Source of the DNA: Pelomonas sp. V22
GTDB taxonomy: Bacteria > Pseudomonadota > Gammaproteobacteria > Burkholderiales > Burkholderiaceae_C
DNA: 64,000 nucleotides
Reading direction: 5' to 3'
Assembly (NCBI RefSeq): GCF_030014915.1
Contig: NZ_JAGIXS010000001.1
Coordinates: 1 to 64,000, forward strand
In this document: positions 16,563-26,067 of the stretch, piece after piece
Position numbering within the stretch: the stretch's first letter is position 1
How the letters are laid out: every line of letters starts with the position of its first letter
Made by a program: the position numbers and the translations under genes
The notes under the pieces: generated by a model
Database searches by the model: none
What the model was told of the DNA's origin: nothing
What the model saw: the letters and a program-made list of their open reading frames with translations, nothing else

Positions 16563-17978
16563 TCAGGCCCGAGAAAACACCACGCTGGCGCTCAGTCCGT
16601 GCCCGTCGAACCCTGCGTTCAGCACCAGTTGCGCATGCATCAACCGAGCGAAGCGTTGGCAGATGGCCAGGCCGAGGCCGGCACCTGCGCCTACGCGTGC
16701 GCCTTCTTCGCCCTGCGCCCAGCGTTTGAGCAACAGCTCGCGCTGTTCGGCCGGAATGCCCGGGCCCTGGTCGATGACCGACAGCCAGACTTCGCCGGCC
16801 ACGCGGCTGAGCACCACGCTGACCGTGCCACCGCCTTCGGGCTTGCCGCCGTAGCGGAAAGCGTTGTCGAGCAGATTGCTGAGCAGACCTTCGACCAGGG
16901 CTCGGTCAGCGCGCACCAGCAGGTCTTCGTCCAGTCCGGAAGCCACCAGTTCGACGCCGAGTTGGTCGGCCTTGGGCAGGCAGCCGAGTACCTGCTCGCG
17001 CACGCAATCGTTGAGCCTCAGCTGCTCCATGCGCACGCCGGAGCTGGCCTCGTTGGCCAGGGCCAGCATCAACAGCTGTTCGACCGTATGGCTGGCGCGC
17101 TGCTCGCTACGCAGCACTTCCTGCAGCTGCTTGCGCCATTGCTCGGGATCGCTTTGCGCTAGGCCAAATTCGGCGGCCGCGCGCACGCCGGCCAAGGGAG
17201 TGCGCAGTTCATGGGCCACGTTGCCGGCAAATTCTCGCTGTTGTTCAAGGCTCTGGGCCACGCGCCTGAGCAGGTCATCGATGGACGATGACAATGAATG
17301 CAGGTCGCGGGTCGCTGCCCCCGTGGTCAATTGCTTGGGCAGCGGCGAGAGGTCGGCGGAGTCGCGTTCCTCAACTGACTCCTCCAGGTGCGTCAGCGGC
17401 CGCAATTCGCGGCGTATGACCCATCGGAACCACAGGATCAGCGTCAGCATGAGGAGCGTGCGCGGCACCAGCGAGGCCACGGTCAGCTGGTTCAGTACGG
17501 CGTCGCGGGCGCCGGTGGTCACGGCCACGGCGACCCGATATGGCTGCGGGTCCAGGCGTGTCAGCACCACCACCTTGAGCCTTTTCTGATCCCAATGCGA
17601 GTCGAGGAAAAGCGTGCCCGGCACCTCGGTCCAGTTGCCCGGGATGTGGGGCATCAGGCCGGCCGTGCCAGCGATCAGGCGGCCGCCGCGCGCTTCCACG
17701 GCGTAGTAGATGGTCTCGCTGGAATCGAACAGGATGGATTGCAGGTCTTCTTCGCGCGCATCCAGCACCAGCTTGCCGTTCTGCAGCTTGGTGTGCGAGG
17801 CCAGCAGCTGGGCATCGTCCAGGATGGATCGGTCATAGGCCTGCTGCATGAAATAGGAGCTGGTGTAGACCGAGATCGTGCTGCCAACCACCCAGCTCAG
17901 CAGCAGCGCCGGCACCAGCTGCCAGAGCAGGCGCGAGCGCAGCGAGGGCTTCTTCTTCAGCGTGGCGCTGCCGCTCAC
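16563..17978 (-). CDS. Sensor histidine kinase, TctE/QseC-like
   Basis: 471 residues. Transmembrane helices lie at about 16-38 and 168-188. Between them is a periplasmic domain (AYDRSILDDAQLLASHTKL, SETIYYAVEARGGRLIAG) of the 2CSK_N type found in TctE. The H-box is FAGNVAHELRTPLAG with the phosphorylated His at 256. The ATPase domain shows LLDNAFRYG, VIDQGPGIP and GAGLGLAICQRFA. It overlaps the response regulator gene by four bases. TctE-type sensors often respond to carboxylates, while QseC/PmrB relatives respond to other cues. No tricarboxylate transporter is adjacent, so the signal is open. Confidence 0.92.
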   Translation of the reverse strand: MSGSATLKKKPSLRSRLLWQLVPALLLSWVVGSTISVYTSSYFMQQAYDRSILDDAQLLASHTKLQNGKLVLDAREEDLQSILFDSSETIYYAVEARGGRLIAGTAGLMPHIPGNWTEVPGTLFLDSHWDQKRLKVVVLTRLDPQPYRVAVAVTTGARDAVLNQLTVASLVPRTLLMLTLILWFRWVIRRELRPLTHLEESVEERDSADLSPLPKQLTTGAATRDLHSLSSSIDDLLRRVAQSLEQQREFAGNVAHELRTPLAGVRAAAEFGLAQSDPEQWRKQLQEVLRSEQRASHTVEQLLMLALANEASSGVRMEQLRLNDCVREQVLGCLPKADQLGVELVASGLDEDLLVRADRALVEGLLSNLLDNAFRYGGKPEGGGTVSVVLSRVAGEVWLSVIDQGPGIPAEQRELLLKRWAQGEEGARVGAGAGLGLAICQRFARLMHAQLVLNAGFDGHGLSASVVFSRA

Positions 17979-18640
17979 TGCTCGGGCTCCAGCAGGTAGC
18001 CGAGGCCACGCAGCGTGCGTATCGACGCCCCGCTGCCCTGCAGCTTCTTGCGCAGGCGCGAGACGAAGGCTTCGAGCGCGTTGCTGCCCAGCACATCGTC
18101 AAGGTCGGAGAGTTTCTCGGACAGCATCTTCTTGCTGACCACCCTGCCCGGCGGCGTCAGGAGCTCGCACAGCACGTCGAACTCGCGCGCCGGCAGTTCC
18201 ATCTGCACATCACGCAGGTAGATGCGTCCGGCGCGGCGGTCCAGGCACAGGCTGCCGACCTGCACACGATCGTCCAGGTCCAGGCGGCGGCGCACCAGGG
18301 CTCGCAAGCGGGCCTCGACCTCGGCCAGCTCGAAGGGCTTGCCCAAGTAGTCGTCGGCGCCCGCATCCAGCCCCTGGATGCGCTCCTCGGTGCGGTTGCG
18401 GGCCGTCAGTATCAGCACCGGCGTGCGGTCACCGGCAGCGCGGGCCTCACGCAGTGCTTGCAGGCCGTTGCCGTCCGGCAGGCTGAGGTCCAGCAACACA
18501 GCGTCGAACTGCTGAACCTTCCAGAGCCAGCGGGCCTGGCCCAGGTCCGCAGCCGTGTCCACGCGATGGCCGGCCTGCTGGAGGCTGGTGGCCACGATGG
18601 TGCGGAGGGTGGGATCGTCTTCGACCAGCAGGATGCGCAT
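17975..18640 (-). CDS. OmpR-family response regulator
   Basis: 221 residues. Receiver domain 1-115: acidic pocket Asp8/Asp9, phosphorylation site Asp51 in LLDLSLPDG, Thr79 and Lys101 (YLGKPF). A winged-helix Trans_reg_C domain follows at about 125-220 (ELLTPPGRVVSKKMLSEKL, VSRLRKKLQGSG, RTLRGLGYLL). It is the partner of the sensor kinase encoded immediately downstream. The 88-bp gap to the divergent glycosyltransferase probably carries promoters for both directions. Confidence 0.93.
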   Translation of the reverse strand: MRILLVEDDPTLRTIVATSLQQAGHRVDTAADLGQARWLWKVQQFDAVLLDLSLPDGNGLQALREARAAGDRTPVLILTARNRTEERIQGLDAGADDYLGKPFELAEVEARLRALVRRRLDLDDRVQVGSLCLDRRAGRIYLRDVQMELPAREFDVLCELLTPPGRVVSKKMLSEKLSDLDDVLGSNALEAFVSRLRKKLQGSGASIRTLRGLGYLLEPEQ

Positions 18641-18728
18641 AGGCGCGAACTGTAGCGATTGCGCGGGCTTGATCCCCGCGTCCGGGGTGGTGGGAAGTCA
18701 GGATCCGGTCAGGCGCTCCCGGAGATAA

Positions 18729-19865
18729 ATGTTGCTGAAGTGTTTCCATCCTGTTGCCCTGGATTTCGACATGCTGACTTCGACCCCGGCCCGCCCTGCC
18801 CTGCGCCTGCTTCATCTGCTGTTCTCACCCCGCATGGCGGGTTCTGAACGCTACTGCGTCGATCTCGCGCTGCAACAGGCAGCCCAGGGGCATGAGGTCC
18901 ATGTGGCGGGCCAGCCCGGTTCGGCCATGGAGCGGGCGCTGCAGGGCTCGGCTGTGCGCTTCCATGCCATTCGTTGGCCGGTGCTGCGCGGCCTGCAGAT
19001 GCGCCGCCTGATGGAGAGGCTTGATCCGCAAATCGCCCATGCGCACCTGAGCCCCGCCTGCAAGGCGCTGGCCGGCGCACCCGAGCAGGTCGCCACGCTG
19101 GCAACGCTGCACGTGGGTTACAAGGCCCATCAGCATGGCGGCCTGGACGGCCTGATCTGCGTGAACCACAGCCAGCAGCAGCGCCTCGCAGGCTATGCCG
19201 GCCGGCATCGCGTGATCCCCAACTGGCTACCCCAGGCTTCGGTGTCGAGTGATAGTCGCGCCCGCTGGCGCGCTGTGCTGGGGCTGCGGCCCGACCAGCC
19301 CTTGGTCGGCGCGGTCGGTCGCCTGCATGCAAGCAAGGGCATGGACGTGCTGATCGAGGCCTTCAAGGCCCACGCGCCCGCCGAGGCGGTGCTGGCCATC
19401 GTCGGCGAAGGCCCACAGCGTGCCGCGCTCGAAAAGCTCTGTGCCGGCGATTCGCGCATCCGCCTGCTGGGCTTCCAGGAACAGGTCGGCGAGGTGCTGC
19501 AGGCGCTCGATTTGTTCGTCTCGCCCTCGCGCGAAGAATCCTTTGGCCTGGCGATCCTGGAGGCCATGGCCGCCGGCCTGCCGGTGCTGGCCACGGCCAC
19601 CGAGGGCCCGCGCGAAATCCTGGCGGCGCGCCAGGACGAGTTGATCGAGCCCGGCTCGGTGCCGGCCCTCGGCCGTGCCCTGTGCATGAAGCTGGCCCGC
19701 CTGCAGGCCGAGGGTCTGCCCCGCGAGACGCATGACATGCGCGCCTTCACACCGCAGCGCGGCGTGGCCGCGATCGGCGAGCTGTATGGCCAGCTGTTGC
19801 TGGCCATGCGTCGCCGCCTGGCGGTGGAGCCGGAGTTGCAGGTGGCCCGCGCCCACCATGTTTAA
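18729..19865 (+). CDS. Glycosyltransferase family 4
   Basis: 378 residues with a GT-B fold. The N-terminal half has RLLHLLFSPRMAGSERYC and a nucleotide-sugar domain after about 190 (LVGAVGRLHASKGMDVLIEA). The GT4 EX7E signature is EESFGLAILEAMAAGLPVLA. ATG 18729 has GGAG seven bases upstream; ATG 18771 would remove 14 residues and fits the usual family start equally well. The next gene starts inside its last codons (overlap 19858-19865). Likely acts in cell-surface glycan or glycolipid assembly; sugar and acceptor unknown. Confidence 0.88.
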   Translation: MLLKCFHPVALDFDMLTSTPARPALRLLHLLFSPRMAGSERYCVDLALQQAAQGHEVHVAGQPGSAMERALQGSAVRFHAIRWPVLRGLQMRRLMERLDPQIAHAHLSPACKALAGAPEQVATLATLHVGYKAHQHGGLDGLICVNHSQQQRLAGYAGRHRVIPNWLPQASVSSDSRARWRAVLGLRPDQPLVGAVGRLHASKGMDVLIEAFKAHAPAEAVLAIVGEGPQRAALEKLCAGDSRIRLLGFQEQVGEVLQALDLFVSPSREESFGLAILEAMAAGLPVLATATEGPREILAARQDELIEPGSVPALGRALCMKLARLQAEGLPRETHDMRAFTPQRGVAAIGELYGQLLLAMRRRLAVEPELQVARAHHV

Positions 19866-20805
19866 GCGGCCGCGCAGCGACTTCTGGCAAGTCGGCATCG
19901 TGCCGGCCCACATCTCGAGCCTCAGTACCGAGGCCGCGCTGTCAGCCCAACGCGAGCAGATCCGCTGGCTGCCGGACCCGGGCCCCTGGCGTTACCTGGC
20001 CGATCCTTTCGGCATCAGGCGTGCCGGCCGCACCCATGTCTTTGTCGAGGCCTACGACTACCGGACCAAGCATGCGGTGATTGAGCGCCACGAGTTCGGC
20101 CCCGACCTCGAATGGCGAGACAAGAGCGTTGCGCTGGCCCGGCCCTTCCACCTCTCCTACCCCTTCGTGCTGGAGGACCAGGGCGAGCTGTTCATGGTGC
20201 CGGAGAGCCACCAGGCTGGCGAGATCGCGCTCTACCGTGCGCAAGGCTCGCTGGACCACTGGGTGCGCGAATGCGCGATGCTGCCGGGCCTGCCGGGCGC
20301 GGAGGCTTCGCTGATTCAGTACGAGGGCCGCTGGTGGATGTTCTTCACGCTGGTGGGGGCAGGTGCGCGCGATCAACGCGAGCTGCATCTGGCCTATGCC
20401 GATCAGCTCACCGGGCCCTGGCAGCTGCATCTGCTCAATCCAGTGCTGGTGGACCGCGCCGGGGCGCGGCCTGGCGGTACGCCCTTTGTGTCGGCCGGTG
20501 GCTGCCTCAACCTGCCGGTGCAGGACTGCAGCCAGACCTATGGCGGTTCGATTCGCCTGCTGCGTTTCATGCGGCTGAACGAGCGCGAGGTGGCGTACCG
20601 GCACCTGCCGGCTCAGCTGCGGGGCGAGCTGGTGTCTGCGAGTCATCAAGCCGGGCTGCACACGCTGTCGAGCTGTGGGGAGCTGAGCCTGATCGACTGC
20701 AAACACGTCTCGCGCGATCGTGGCCGTCAGTGGCTGGACCTGCAGCGGCGCTGGCAGCGGCTGCGGGGCGTGGCATCGCAGCTGCCGCATCAGCAGGCGG
20801 CCTGA
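19858..20805 (+). CDS. GINT1-like beta-propeller protein
   Basis: 315 residues. The repeated blade-like segments (WRYLADPFGI, THVFVEAYDY, FHLSYPFVLEDQGELFMVPE, GRWWMFFTLVG, ELHLAYADQLTGPWQLH) recall the N-terminal domain of plant glucosamine inositolphosphorylceramide transferase and GH43/62-like propellers. Bacterial versions are usually located beside glycosyltransferases. It overlaps the GT4 gene by eight bases, so the two probably work on one glycan. Whether it binds or modifies sugars cannot be told from sequence. Confidence 0.7.
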   Translation: MFKRPRSDFWQVGIVPAHISSLSTEAALSAQREQIRWLPDPGPWRYLADPFGIRRAGRTHVFVEAYDYRTKHAVIERHEFGPDLEWRDKSVALARPFHLSYPFVLEDQGELFMVPESHQAGEIALYRAQGSLDHWVRECAMLPGLPGAEASLIQYEGRWWMFFTLVGAGARDQRELHLAYADQLTGPWQLHLLNPVLVDRAGARPGGTPFVSAGGCLNLPVQDCSQTYGGSIRLLRFMRLNEREVAYRHLPAQLRGELVSASHQAGLHTLSSCGELSLIDCKHVSRDRGRQWLDLQRRWQRLRGVASQLPHQQAA

Positions 20806-20834
20806 GCGGCCCCTGCCTTGCTTCCATCAAGCGA

Positions 20835-21050
20835 TCAGTAGCGACCGTTGTCGTTGGCGGCATCGACGTGGTAGTCGAAGTCGAAGCCATCTTCCTCGGT
20901 CTTGGCGATCACCGGCTTGTCCAGCGGGCGGAACACGCGACGGCGCAGGCGGTTCAGGCGCTCGGAGCATTCGACCTCGCGGACGACGCGCTCCAGGTCC
21001 AGCAGCATGGCGAAGGGATTGGCGGCAGCGCTCGGGGTGGTGTCGATCAT
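20835..21050 (-). CDS. Small conserved-looking hypothetical protein
   Basis: 71 residues from ATG 21050, which has GGAG about ten bases upstream; a longer form from 21071 or 21146 is possible. Charged and helical (LLDLERVVREVECSERL, RLRRRVFRPLDKPVI), ending DFDYHVDAANDNGRY. No signal or membrane segment. I do not recognise the family. Confidence 0.55.
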   Translation of the reverse strand: MIDTTPSAAANPFAMLLDLERVVREVECSERLNRLRRRVFRPLDKPVIAKTEEDGFDFDYHVDAANDNGRY

Positions 21051-21216
21051 GAGGGGCTCCAACGGTGTCATGGGTTGATGGAGCAACTCTAGGCAACGGC
21101 CCCAATTCCACCCAGTCGGGCCACCGCCAAAAGCCTTGTCGGACAACTTCCTAGGTAGTTGCCGCTAGTGAGGTGCCGTTCGTGAACTGGCTCACGAAAA
21201 CCAGGCCGAAAGGGCC

Positions 21217-21411
21217 TCAGGACTGTGTCGGTCGGGCCGACCACTGGGGTTGCCGGGCGATTTCAGCGGCCGTGACTTTGTCCGCAGTCACCGCATATTC
21301 GTTGCTGCTGCGCTCCACGAAGTAGGCCGAACGGAAGCGTTGCAGCAGGCCTCCGAGGGCTTGGCGAGCCTGGCTGGAGGGGCCGTTGAAAGTCAGCGTC
21401 AGCGTGGTCAT
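21217..21411 (-). CDS. Small hypothetical protein
   Basis: 64 residues: TLTLTFNGPSSQARQALGGL then RFRSAYFVERSSNEYAVTAD. A purine-rich GGGAACAAG precedes the ATG. No recognised domain, no signal peptide. The short length makes the call uncertain. Confidence 0.45.
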   Translation of the reverse strand: MTTLTLTFNGPSSQARQALGGLLQRFRSAYFVERSSNEYAVTADKVTAAEIARQPQWSARPTQS

Positions 21412-21516
21412 GGTCTTGTTCCCGTCAAAAGACCGGCCGATGAAAAGGGACCGGTGCTTCCTGAACGGGCGGGCACGAGCGCGGTTGACGCCTCGGCGCG
21501 CAGAGCCAGTGCGGGC

Positions 21517-22158
21517 TTAGCGCGCTGCCGCCAACACCTTGGCTGCGAGCGCCTCCCGGCCAGCACCGGTGGCGAAATCGGCTGCCGTGTTGCCGTTCTC
21601 ATGCGAGAGCCGCACGTTCGCGCCCTTGCTGAGCAGCAACTCGGCCGTGGCGATCGGGGCATAGCGCACGGCCATCATCAGCGGCGTCGAGCCGTTGGGC
21701 GCACGGGCATCGATCTGTGCGCCCTGCTCCAGCAGCCAGGCAGCCACGCCGTTGTCAGGGCCGCTGCAGGCGTAGTGCAAAGGCGTCCAGCTCTCTCGGT
21801 TGATCTTGGCGCCGCGCTCGACCAGCTTCTTCACCAGATCCAGACGGCCGCGCAGGGCGGCCATCATCAGCGGCGTTTCGTTGGCGGCATTGGCCCGGTT
21901 CACGTCCGTGGCCGCATGGGCGATCAGGCGTTCGGCCGCCTGGAAGGACTCGCTGCGCAAAGCGATCATCAGCGCGCCGTTGCCGTCCTTGTCCGGCACA
22001 TTGGGATCCACGCCGCGTTGCAGCAACTTGTTCAGCGAGCTCAGATGGTCGCGGTCGGCCGAGACCTGCAGGTCTCGCTCCTCCGGCGTGATCGCGGTGG
22101 CCAGGCCGGCGGCTGTGATCAAGGCCAGCGCCGCCAAAGTCTTGATGAGCTGTTTCAT
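21517..22158 (-). CDS. Exported ankyrin-repeat protein
   Basis: 213 residues from ATG 22158, which overlaps the tatD stop as ATGA. The signal peptide is LAALALITAAGLATA. Five ankyrin repeats follow, with the usual cores: GNGALMIALRSE, NETPLMMAALRGRLDLVKKL, SWTPLHYACSG, GSTPLMMAVRYA, GNTAADFATGAG. Periplasmic ankyrin proteins mediate protein contacts. Translational coupling to tatD hints at shared expression, not necessarily shared function. Confidence 0.85.
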   Translation of the reverse strand: MKQLIKTLAALALITAAGLATAITPEERDLQVSADRDHLSSLNKLLQRGVDPNVPDKDGNGALMIALRSESFQAAERLIAHAATDVNRANAANETPLMMAALRGRLDLVKKLVERGAKINRESWTPLHYACSGPDNGVAAWLLEQGAQIDARAPNGSTPLMMAVRYAPIATAELLLSKGANVRLSHENGNTAADFATGAGREALAAKVLAAAR

Positions 22159-22934
22159 GCGGGCATCCTGAACAGAGCCCGGCAGTTGGCCGTGGTTTGC
22201 GCCGCGACCTGTTCCACCGGGACTTGCTTGACGGCCGCCAGCTGCGCCGCCACGTGCGGCACGTAGGCGGGGCTGTTGGTCTTGCCCCGGTAGGGAACCG
22301 GGGCCAGGTAGGGGCTGTCGGTCTCGATCAGCAGGCGCTCCAGCGGCAGCGCCTCGGCCACATCGCGCAGGTCCTGCGCGTTCTTGAAGGTCAGGATGCC
22401 GGAGAACGAGATGTAGAAGCCCGCCTCCACCGCGGCCTTGGCCACGGCCAGGTCTTCGGTGAAGCAATGGAACACACCGCCGGCCGCTTCGCCGCCCTCT
22501 TCCTGCAGGAGCCGCAAGGTGTCGGCGGCGCTGCTGCGCGTGTGGATCACCATCGGCTTGTTCGCGATCTTGGCAGCGCGGATGTGGGTGCGGAAGCGCT
22601 CGCGCTGCCATTCCATGTCAGCGAGGCTGCGACCGTTCAATCGGTAGTAATCGAGGCCAGTCTCGCCGATGGCCAGCACCTTGGGATGCCGGGCGGCCTG
22701 GACCAGCTCGGCCACCGTGGGCTCGTGCACGTCCTCGTTGTCCGGATGCACGCCTACCGTGGCCCAGAGCTGCGGGTGCGCTTCGGCCAGGCCAAGCACG
22801 GTGGAGAACTCCTCCATCGTGGTGCAGATGCAGATGGCCTGCTTCACCTGGGCGGCCTGCATGGCGTCCAGGATTTGCGGCAACTGGGCGCTCAGTTCGG
22901 GGAAGCTCAGATGGCAGTGGGAATCGATGAACAT
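22155..22934 (-). CDS. TatD-family metal-dependent hydrolase
   Basis: 259 residues from ATG 22934 (MFIDSHCHL); an earlier start at 22949 adds five residues. The TatD features are all present: IDSHCHL metal ligands, TVGVHPDNE, AIGETGLDYYR, MVIHTRSS, GVFHCFTED, LIETDSPYLAP. The family has 3'-5' exonuclease/DNase activity and acts in DNA and RNA turnover. It sits after pilZ, holB and tmk in a conserved betaproteobacterial block. Confidence 0.92.
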   Translation of the reverse strand: MFIDSHCHLSFPELSAQLPQILDAMQAAQVKQAICICTTMEEFSTVLGLAEAHPQLWATVGVHPDNEDVHEPTVAELVQAARHPKVLAIGETGLDYYRLNGRSLADMEWQRERFRTHIRAAKIANKPMVIHTRSSAADTLRLLQEEGGEAAGGVFHCFTEDLAVAKAAVEAGFYISFSGILTFKNAQDLRDVAEALPLERLLIETDSPYLAPVPYRGKTNSPAYVPHVAAQLAAVKQVPVEQVAAQTTANCRALFRMPA

Positions 22935-22963
22935 CGCGAGGGCCTCCACGGCCCGAAAAAAAC

Positions 22964-23341
22964 TCAGATCGTCTGCGTTGGCTTGGACGAGGAGATCGAG
23001 GTGCCGAGCATCTCTTCGATCTTCAGCTTGATCAGGCGCGTCTTCTCGTCGGACGGAAAGCGCACACCCACGCCCTGGGTGCGGCCGCCCGAGGCATTGG
23101 CCGGCGTGATCCAGGCGACCTTGCCGGCCACCGGATAGCGCTGCGGGTCGTCGGGCATGGACAGCAGCAGGTAGATGTCGTCGCCGAGCCGGTACTCTCG
23201 GTTGGTCGGCACGAACAGACCGCCGTCGGTGAACATCGGCATGTAGGCGGCATAGAGCGCGCCCTTTTCCTTGAACACCAGCTGGATGACGCCGGGCCGG
23301 GCGCCCTGCGGTGCCGGTGCTGCTGCGGGAATGTCACTCAT
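22964..23341 (-). CDS. pilZ: PilZ-domain protein, type IV pilus biogenesis
   Basis: 125 residues. A single PilZ domain (VIQLVFKEKGALYAAYMPM, GGLFVPTNREYRLGDDIYLL, VAGKVAWITP, GVGVRFPSDE). Like canonical PilZ it lacks the RxxxR c-di-GMP motif at the start. It follows holB with a 4-base overlap, the order seen across beta- and gammaproteobacteria. PilZ supports pilus assembly through the PilB ATPase and FimX. Confidence 0.9.
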   Translation of the reverse strand: MSDIPAAAPAPQGARPGVIQLVFKEKGALYAAYMPMFTDGGLFVPTNREYRLGDDIYLLLSMPDDPQRYPVAGKVAWITPANASGGRTQGVGVRFPSDEKTRLIKLKIEEMLGTSISSSKPTQTI

Positions 23342-24360
23342 GGCCGCAGTGTACCCATGGCCTCGGCCATTGCGCTCTGGCCCTGGCCGACCAGCGATTC
23401 GAGCAACAGGCCAGCGTTGAGCGGATGCTCGGCATGCCGCATGGCTCGCTGCAAGACCTGACCCCAGGCCTGCAGCGGCGCCGCCTGACGCGGCTTGGGC
23501 AGGGCCTCGGCCGGGAAGTAGCTGGGGCCGGCGCCATGAGCGACGCGGACCAGGTCGTGGTTCAGGCGCTGCAAGGCATCGATGGCGCGAGGCACCGGCC
23601 AGTCGGAAACCGCAGAAACCTCGCCACGCGCCAGGCGCTTGGGCAGGGCCAGCCAGGCGGCGGCTGAGAGTCCGTCCTGCGCCCAGGCCTGGGCCAGGCG
23701 CGGGCGGCCGCCGGCGGCCTTGAGCAAGATCTCCGCTTGCTCCAAGCCCTGCTCCGCCAGCCAGCTCGCAGCCAGGGCCTGCGGCGGCAGCGTGAGGCTC
23801 AGCGCCTGGCAGCGGCTGCGGATGGTGGGCAGCAGGTCTTCGGGCGCATCGCTGGCCAGGACGAAGCGCAGCAGGCCCGAGGGCTCTTCCAGCGTCTTCA
23901 GCAGTGCGTTGGCCGCCACGGTGTTGAGTGCCTCGGCCGGATAGATCACCACCACCTTGGCGCGGCCCCGGGCCGAGGTGGCCTGGGAAAAGGCCAGGGT
24001 GGCGCGCACGGCGTCGATCTTGATCTCGCGGCTGGGCTTGGTCTTGCTGGCCTTGGTCTCGGACTCACTGGCTTCTTCAGTGAGGCCGAGGCTCTCTCGC
24101 AGCGCCTCGGGCACCAACAGCTGGAAGTCGGGATGGGTGCGCGATTGCAGCAGCTTGCAGCTGGCGCAGTGGCCGCAGGCCGGCGCCTGGCCCTCGCTGT
24201 CTTCGCACAGCCAGGCAGCAGCCAGCTCCATGGCCAGCTCGAATTGCCCCACGCCATTCGGACCCTGCATCAGCAAGGCATGCGAGCGCAGCGCGAGGGC
24301 GGCCTGCAGCGGCTCGTTCAGCCAGGGCAGCTTGTCGCTGCCTTTGTCGTTCATCACCAT
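23338..24360 (-). CDS. holB: DNA polymerase III delta-prime subunit
   Basis: 340 residues. An AAA+ clamp-loader subunit: [19 protein letters not shown] is the degenerate P-loop position, since delta-prime does not bind ATP. A four-Cys zinc site is [10 protein letters not shown] with the preceding Cys. [20 protein letters not shown] and [15 protein letters not shown] follow, then IRSRCQAL (SRC motif). A Lys/Glu-rich insertion ([18 protein letters not shown]) lies near residue 100. It overlaps tmk upstream. Confidence 0.92.
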   Translation of the reverse strand: MVMNDKGSDKLPWLNEPLQAALALRSHALLMQGPNGVGQFELAMELAAAWLCEDSEGQAPACGHCASCKLLQSRTHPDFQLLVPEALRESLGLTEEASESETKASKTKPSREIKIDAVRATLAFSQATSARGRAKVVVIYPAEALNTVAANALLKTLEEPSGLLRFVLASDAPEDLLPTIRSRCQALSLTLPPQALAASWLAEQGLEQAEILLKAAGGRPRLAQAWAQDGLSAAAWLALPKRLARGEVSAVSDWPVPRAIDALQRLNHDLVRVAHGAGPSYFPAEALPKPRQAAPLQAWGQVLQRAMRHAEHPLNAGLLLESLVGQGQSAMAEAMGTLRP

Positions 24361-24977
24361 CCGCGCGACTCCAGCGCAGCCGTAACCTGGGCGGCCACCT
24401 CGGCCACCGAGACACCGGCGTCGATGCGAACGAAGCGAGAGGGCGCGGCAGCCGCACGCGCCGCATAGCCGGCGCGCACCCGGCTGAAGAAGTCGAGATC
24501 CTGCTGCTCGAAGCGATCAGCCTCGCGGGCCGCTGCGCGGCGCTGAGCGGCCACAGCCGGGTCCAGGTCGAACCACAGGGTCAGGTCGGGTTGGCGGCCT
24601 TGCAGCACCCATTGCTCCAGCGTGGTGAGCTGCTGCAGGTCCATGCCACGGCCATGACCCTGGTAGGCGAAGCTGGCATCGGCAAAGCGATCGCAGACCA
24701 CGGTGTCGCCGCGCGCCAGCGCCGGCTCGATCACGCGCAAGAGATGGTCGCGCCGGCCAGCAAAGACCAGCAGGGCCTCGGTCAGGCCGTCCATGCCTTT
24801 GTGCAGGAACAGCCCGCGAATCGCCTCGGCCAGCTCGGTGCCGCCGGGCTCGCGGGTCTGCACGACGATGGCGCCGCGCTGTTGCAAGCGCTCGACCAGG
24901 GCCTGCAGATGGGTGGACTTGCCCGCCCCATCGATGCCTTCGATGCTGATGAATCTACCGCTGGAAAGCACGCTCAA
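24354..24977 (-). CDS. tmk: Thymidylate kinase
   Basis: 207 residues, normal length. P-loop [11 protein letters not shown](F/Y) motif [33 protein letters not shown]-type segment [18 protein letters not shown]. It phosphorylates dTMP to dTDP. Overlaps mltG upstream by four bases and holB downstream by seven. Confidence 0.95.
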   Translation of the reverse strand: MSVLSSGRFISIEGIDGAGKSTHLQALVERLQQRGAIVVQTREPGGTELAEAIRGLFLHKGMDGLTEALLVFAGRRDHLLRVIEPALARGDTVVCDRFADASFAYQGHGRGMDLQQLTTLEQWVLQGRQPDLTLWFDLDPAVAAQRRAAAREADRFEQQDLDFFSRVRAGYAARAAAAPSRFVRIDAGVSVAEVAAQVTAALESRGW

Positions 24978-26020
24978 TGACCACGCTGATACTTGTTGAC
25001 GGCGCGATTATGCGCGGCGAGGTCTTCGCTGAATTCGCTGGAACCGTCGCCCCGCGCCACGAAGTACAGCGCCCGGCTCGGCGCCGGATGCAGGGCCGCC
25101 TGCAGCGAGGCGGCGCCGGGCATGGCGATGGGCGTGGGCGGCAGGCCGCCGCGCGTGTAGGTGTTGAAGGGGGTGTCGGTCAGCAGGTCGCGCTTGCGCA
25201 GATTGCCGTCGAAGGCTTCACCGAGGCCGTAGATCACTGTTGGGTCGGTCTGCAGCGGCATGCCGAGCTTCAAGCGATTGATGAAGACGGCGGCCACCAG
25301 GCCGCGGTCGGCCGCCGCGCCGGTTTCCTTCTCGACGATGGAGGCCAGGATCAGCGCCTCGTCGATGCTCTTCAGCGGCAGGCCGGGCTCGCGCTGGCTC
25401 CAGGTCGATTCCAGCCGGCGCTGCATGGCGGCATGGGCACGCTTGAGCACGGTGAGGTCGCTGACGCCCCGGCTGTAGGCATAGGTGTCGGGGAAGAAAC
25501 GGCCTTCAGCGGAGCTGCCCGCAGCGCCCAGGGCCGCCATCAGCTCGGCCTCACTCATGCTGGCGGTGGTGGGTTTGAGCGCTGGTGCTTTGGCCAGCGC
25601 GGCGCGGAACTGGCGCAGGTTCCAGCCCTCGATCAGACGCACCTGCTCCATCACCTGGTCGCCGCGCACCATCTTGGCGAGCAGCTCGCGCGGCGTGATG
25701 CCGGCGTGGATCTCGTAGCTGCCGGCGCGGATCTGGCGCGACTGGCCCGACCAGCGGAACCACTGGTACAGCAGCCTGGCATCGGCCTGCACGCCGGCCG
25801 CGACCCAGGCCTGGGCCACGTCGCGCGGCGCCGTGCCAGGTTCGATAGAGAGTTCGACGGCGGGCTTGTCCAACGGCAAGGGCGCCTGCAGCCACCACCA
25901 GGCGGCGCCGCCAGCAGCCCCGGCCGCCAGCACGATGAGCAGCAAGAGGCCGCCCAGCCAGCCCAGGCGGCTGGCGCGCTGGCTCCTGATTTTTTTCTTC
26001 TGACGATGGCGCTTGCTCAA
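24974..26020 (-). CDS. mltG: Endolytic murein transglycosylase MltG
   Basis: 348 residues if the TTG at 26020 is the start; no ATG is available, and another TTG at 26089 would intrude on ygfZ. A basic N-terminus ([14 protein letters not shown]) precedes one transmembrane helix ([20 protein letters not shown]). A LysM-like segment follows, then the YceG domain with [12 protein letters not shown] carrying the catalytic Glu, [12 protein letters not shown], and [14 protein letters not shown]. It cuts nascent glycan strands at the inner membrane. Divergent from ygfZ. Confidence 0.9.
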   Translation of the reverse strand: MSKRHRQKKKIRSQRASRLGWLGGLLLLIVLAAGAAGGAAWWWLQAPLPLDKPAVELSIEPGTAPRDVAQAWVAAGVQADARLLYQWFRWSGQSRQIRAGSYEIHAGITPRELLAKMVRGDQVMEQVRLIEGWNLRQFRAALAKAPALKPTTASMSEAELMAALGAAGSSAEGRFFPDTYAYSRGVSDLTVLKRAHAAMQRRLESTWSQREPGLPLKSIDEALILASIVEKETGAAADRGLVAAVFINRLKLGMPLQTDPTVIYGLGEAFDGNLRKRDLLTDTPFNTYTRGGLPPTPIAMPGAASLQAALHPAPSRALYFVARGDGSSEFSEDLAAHNRAVNKYQRGH

Positions 26021-26067
26021 GACCCGACGACCACTGGTGTTTGCGGGCGCTGATGATAATCGCGGCC

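Noticed and set aside
24250-24290. Degenerate P-loop in the delta-prime subunit as an anomaly
   Set aside because: Loss of ATP binding is normal for HolB.
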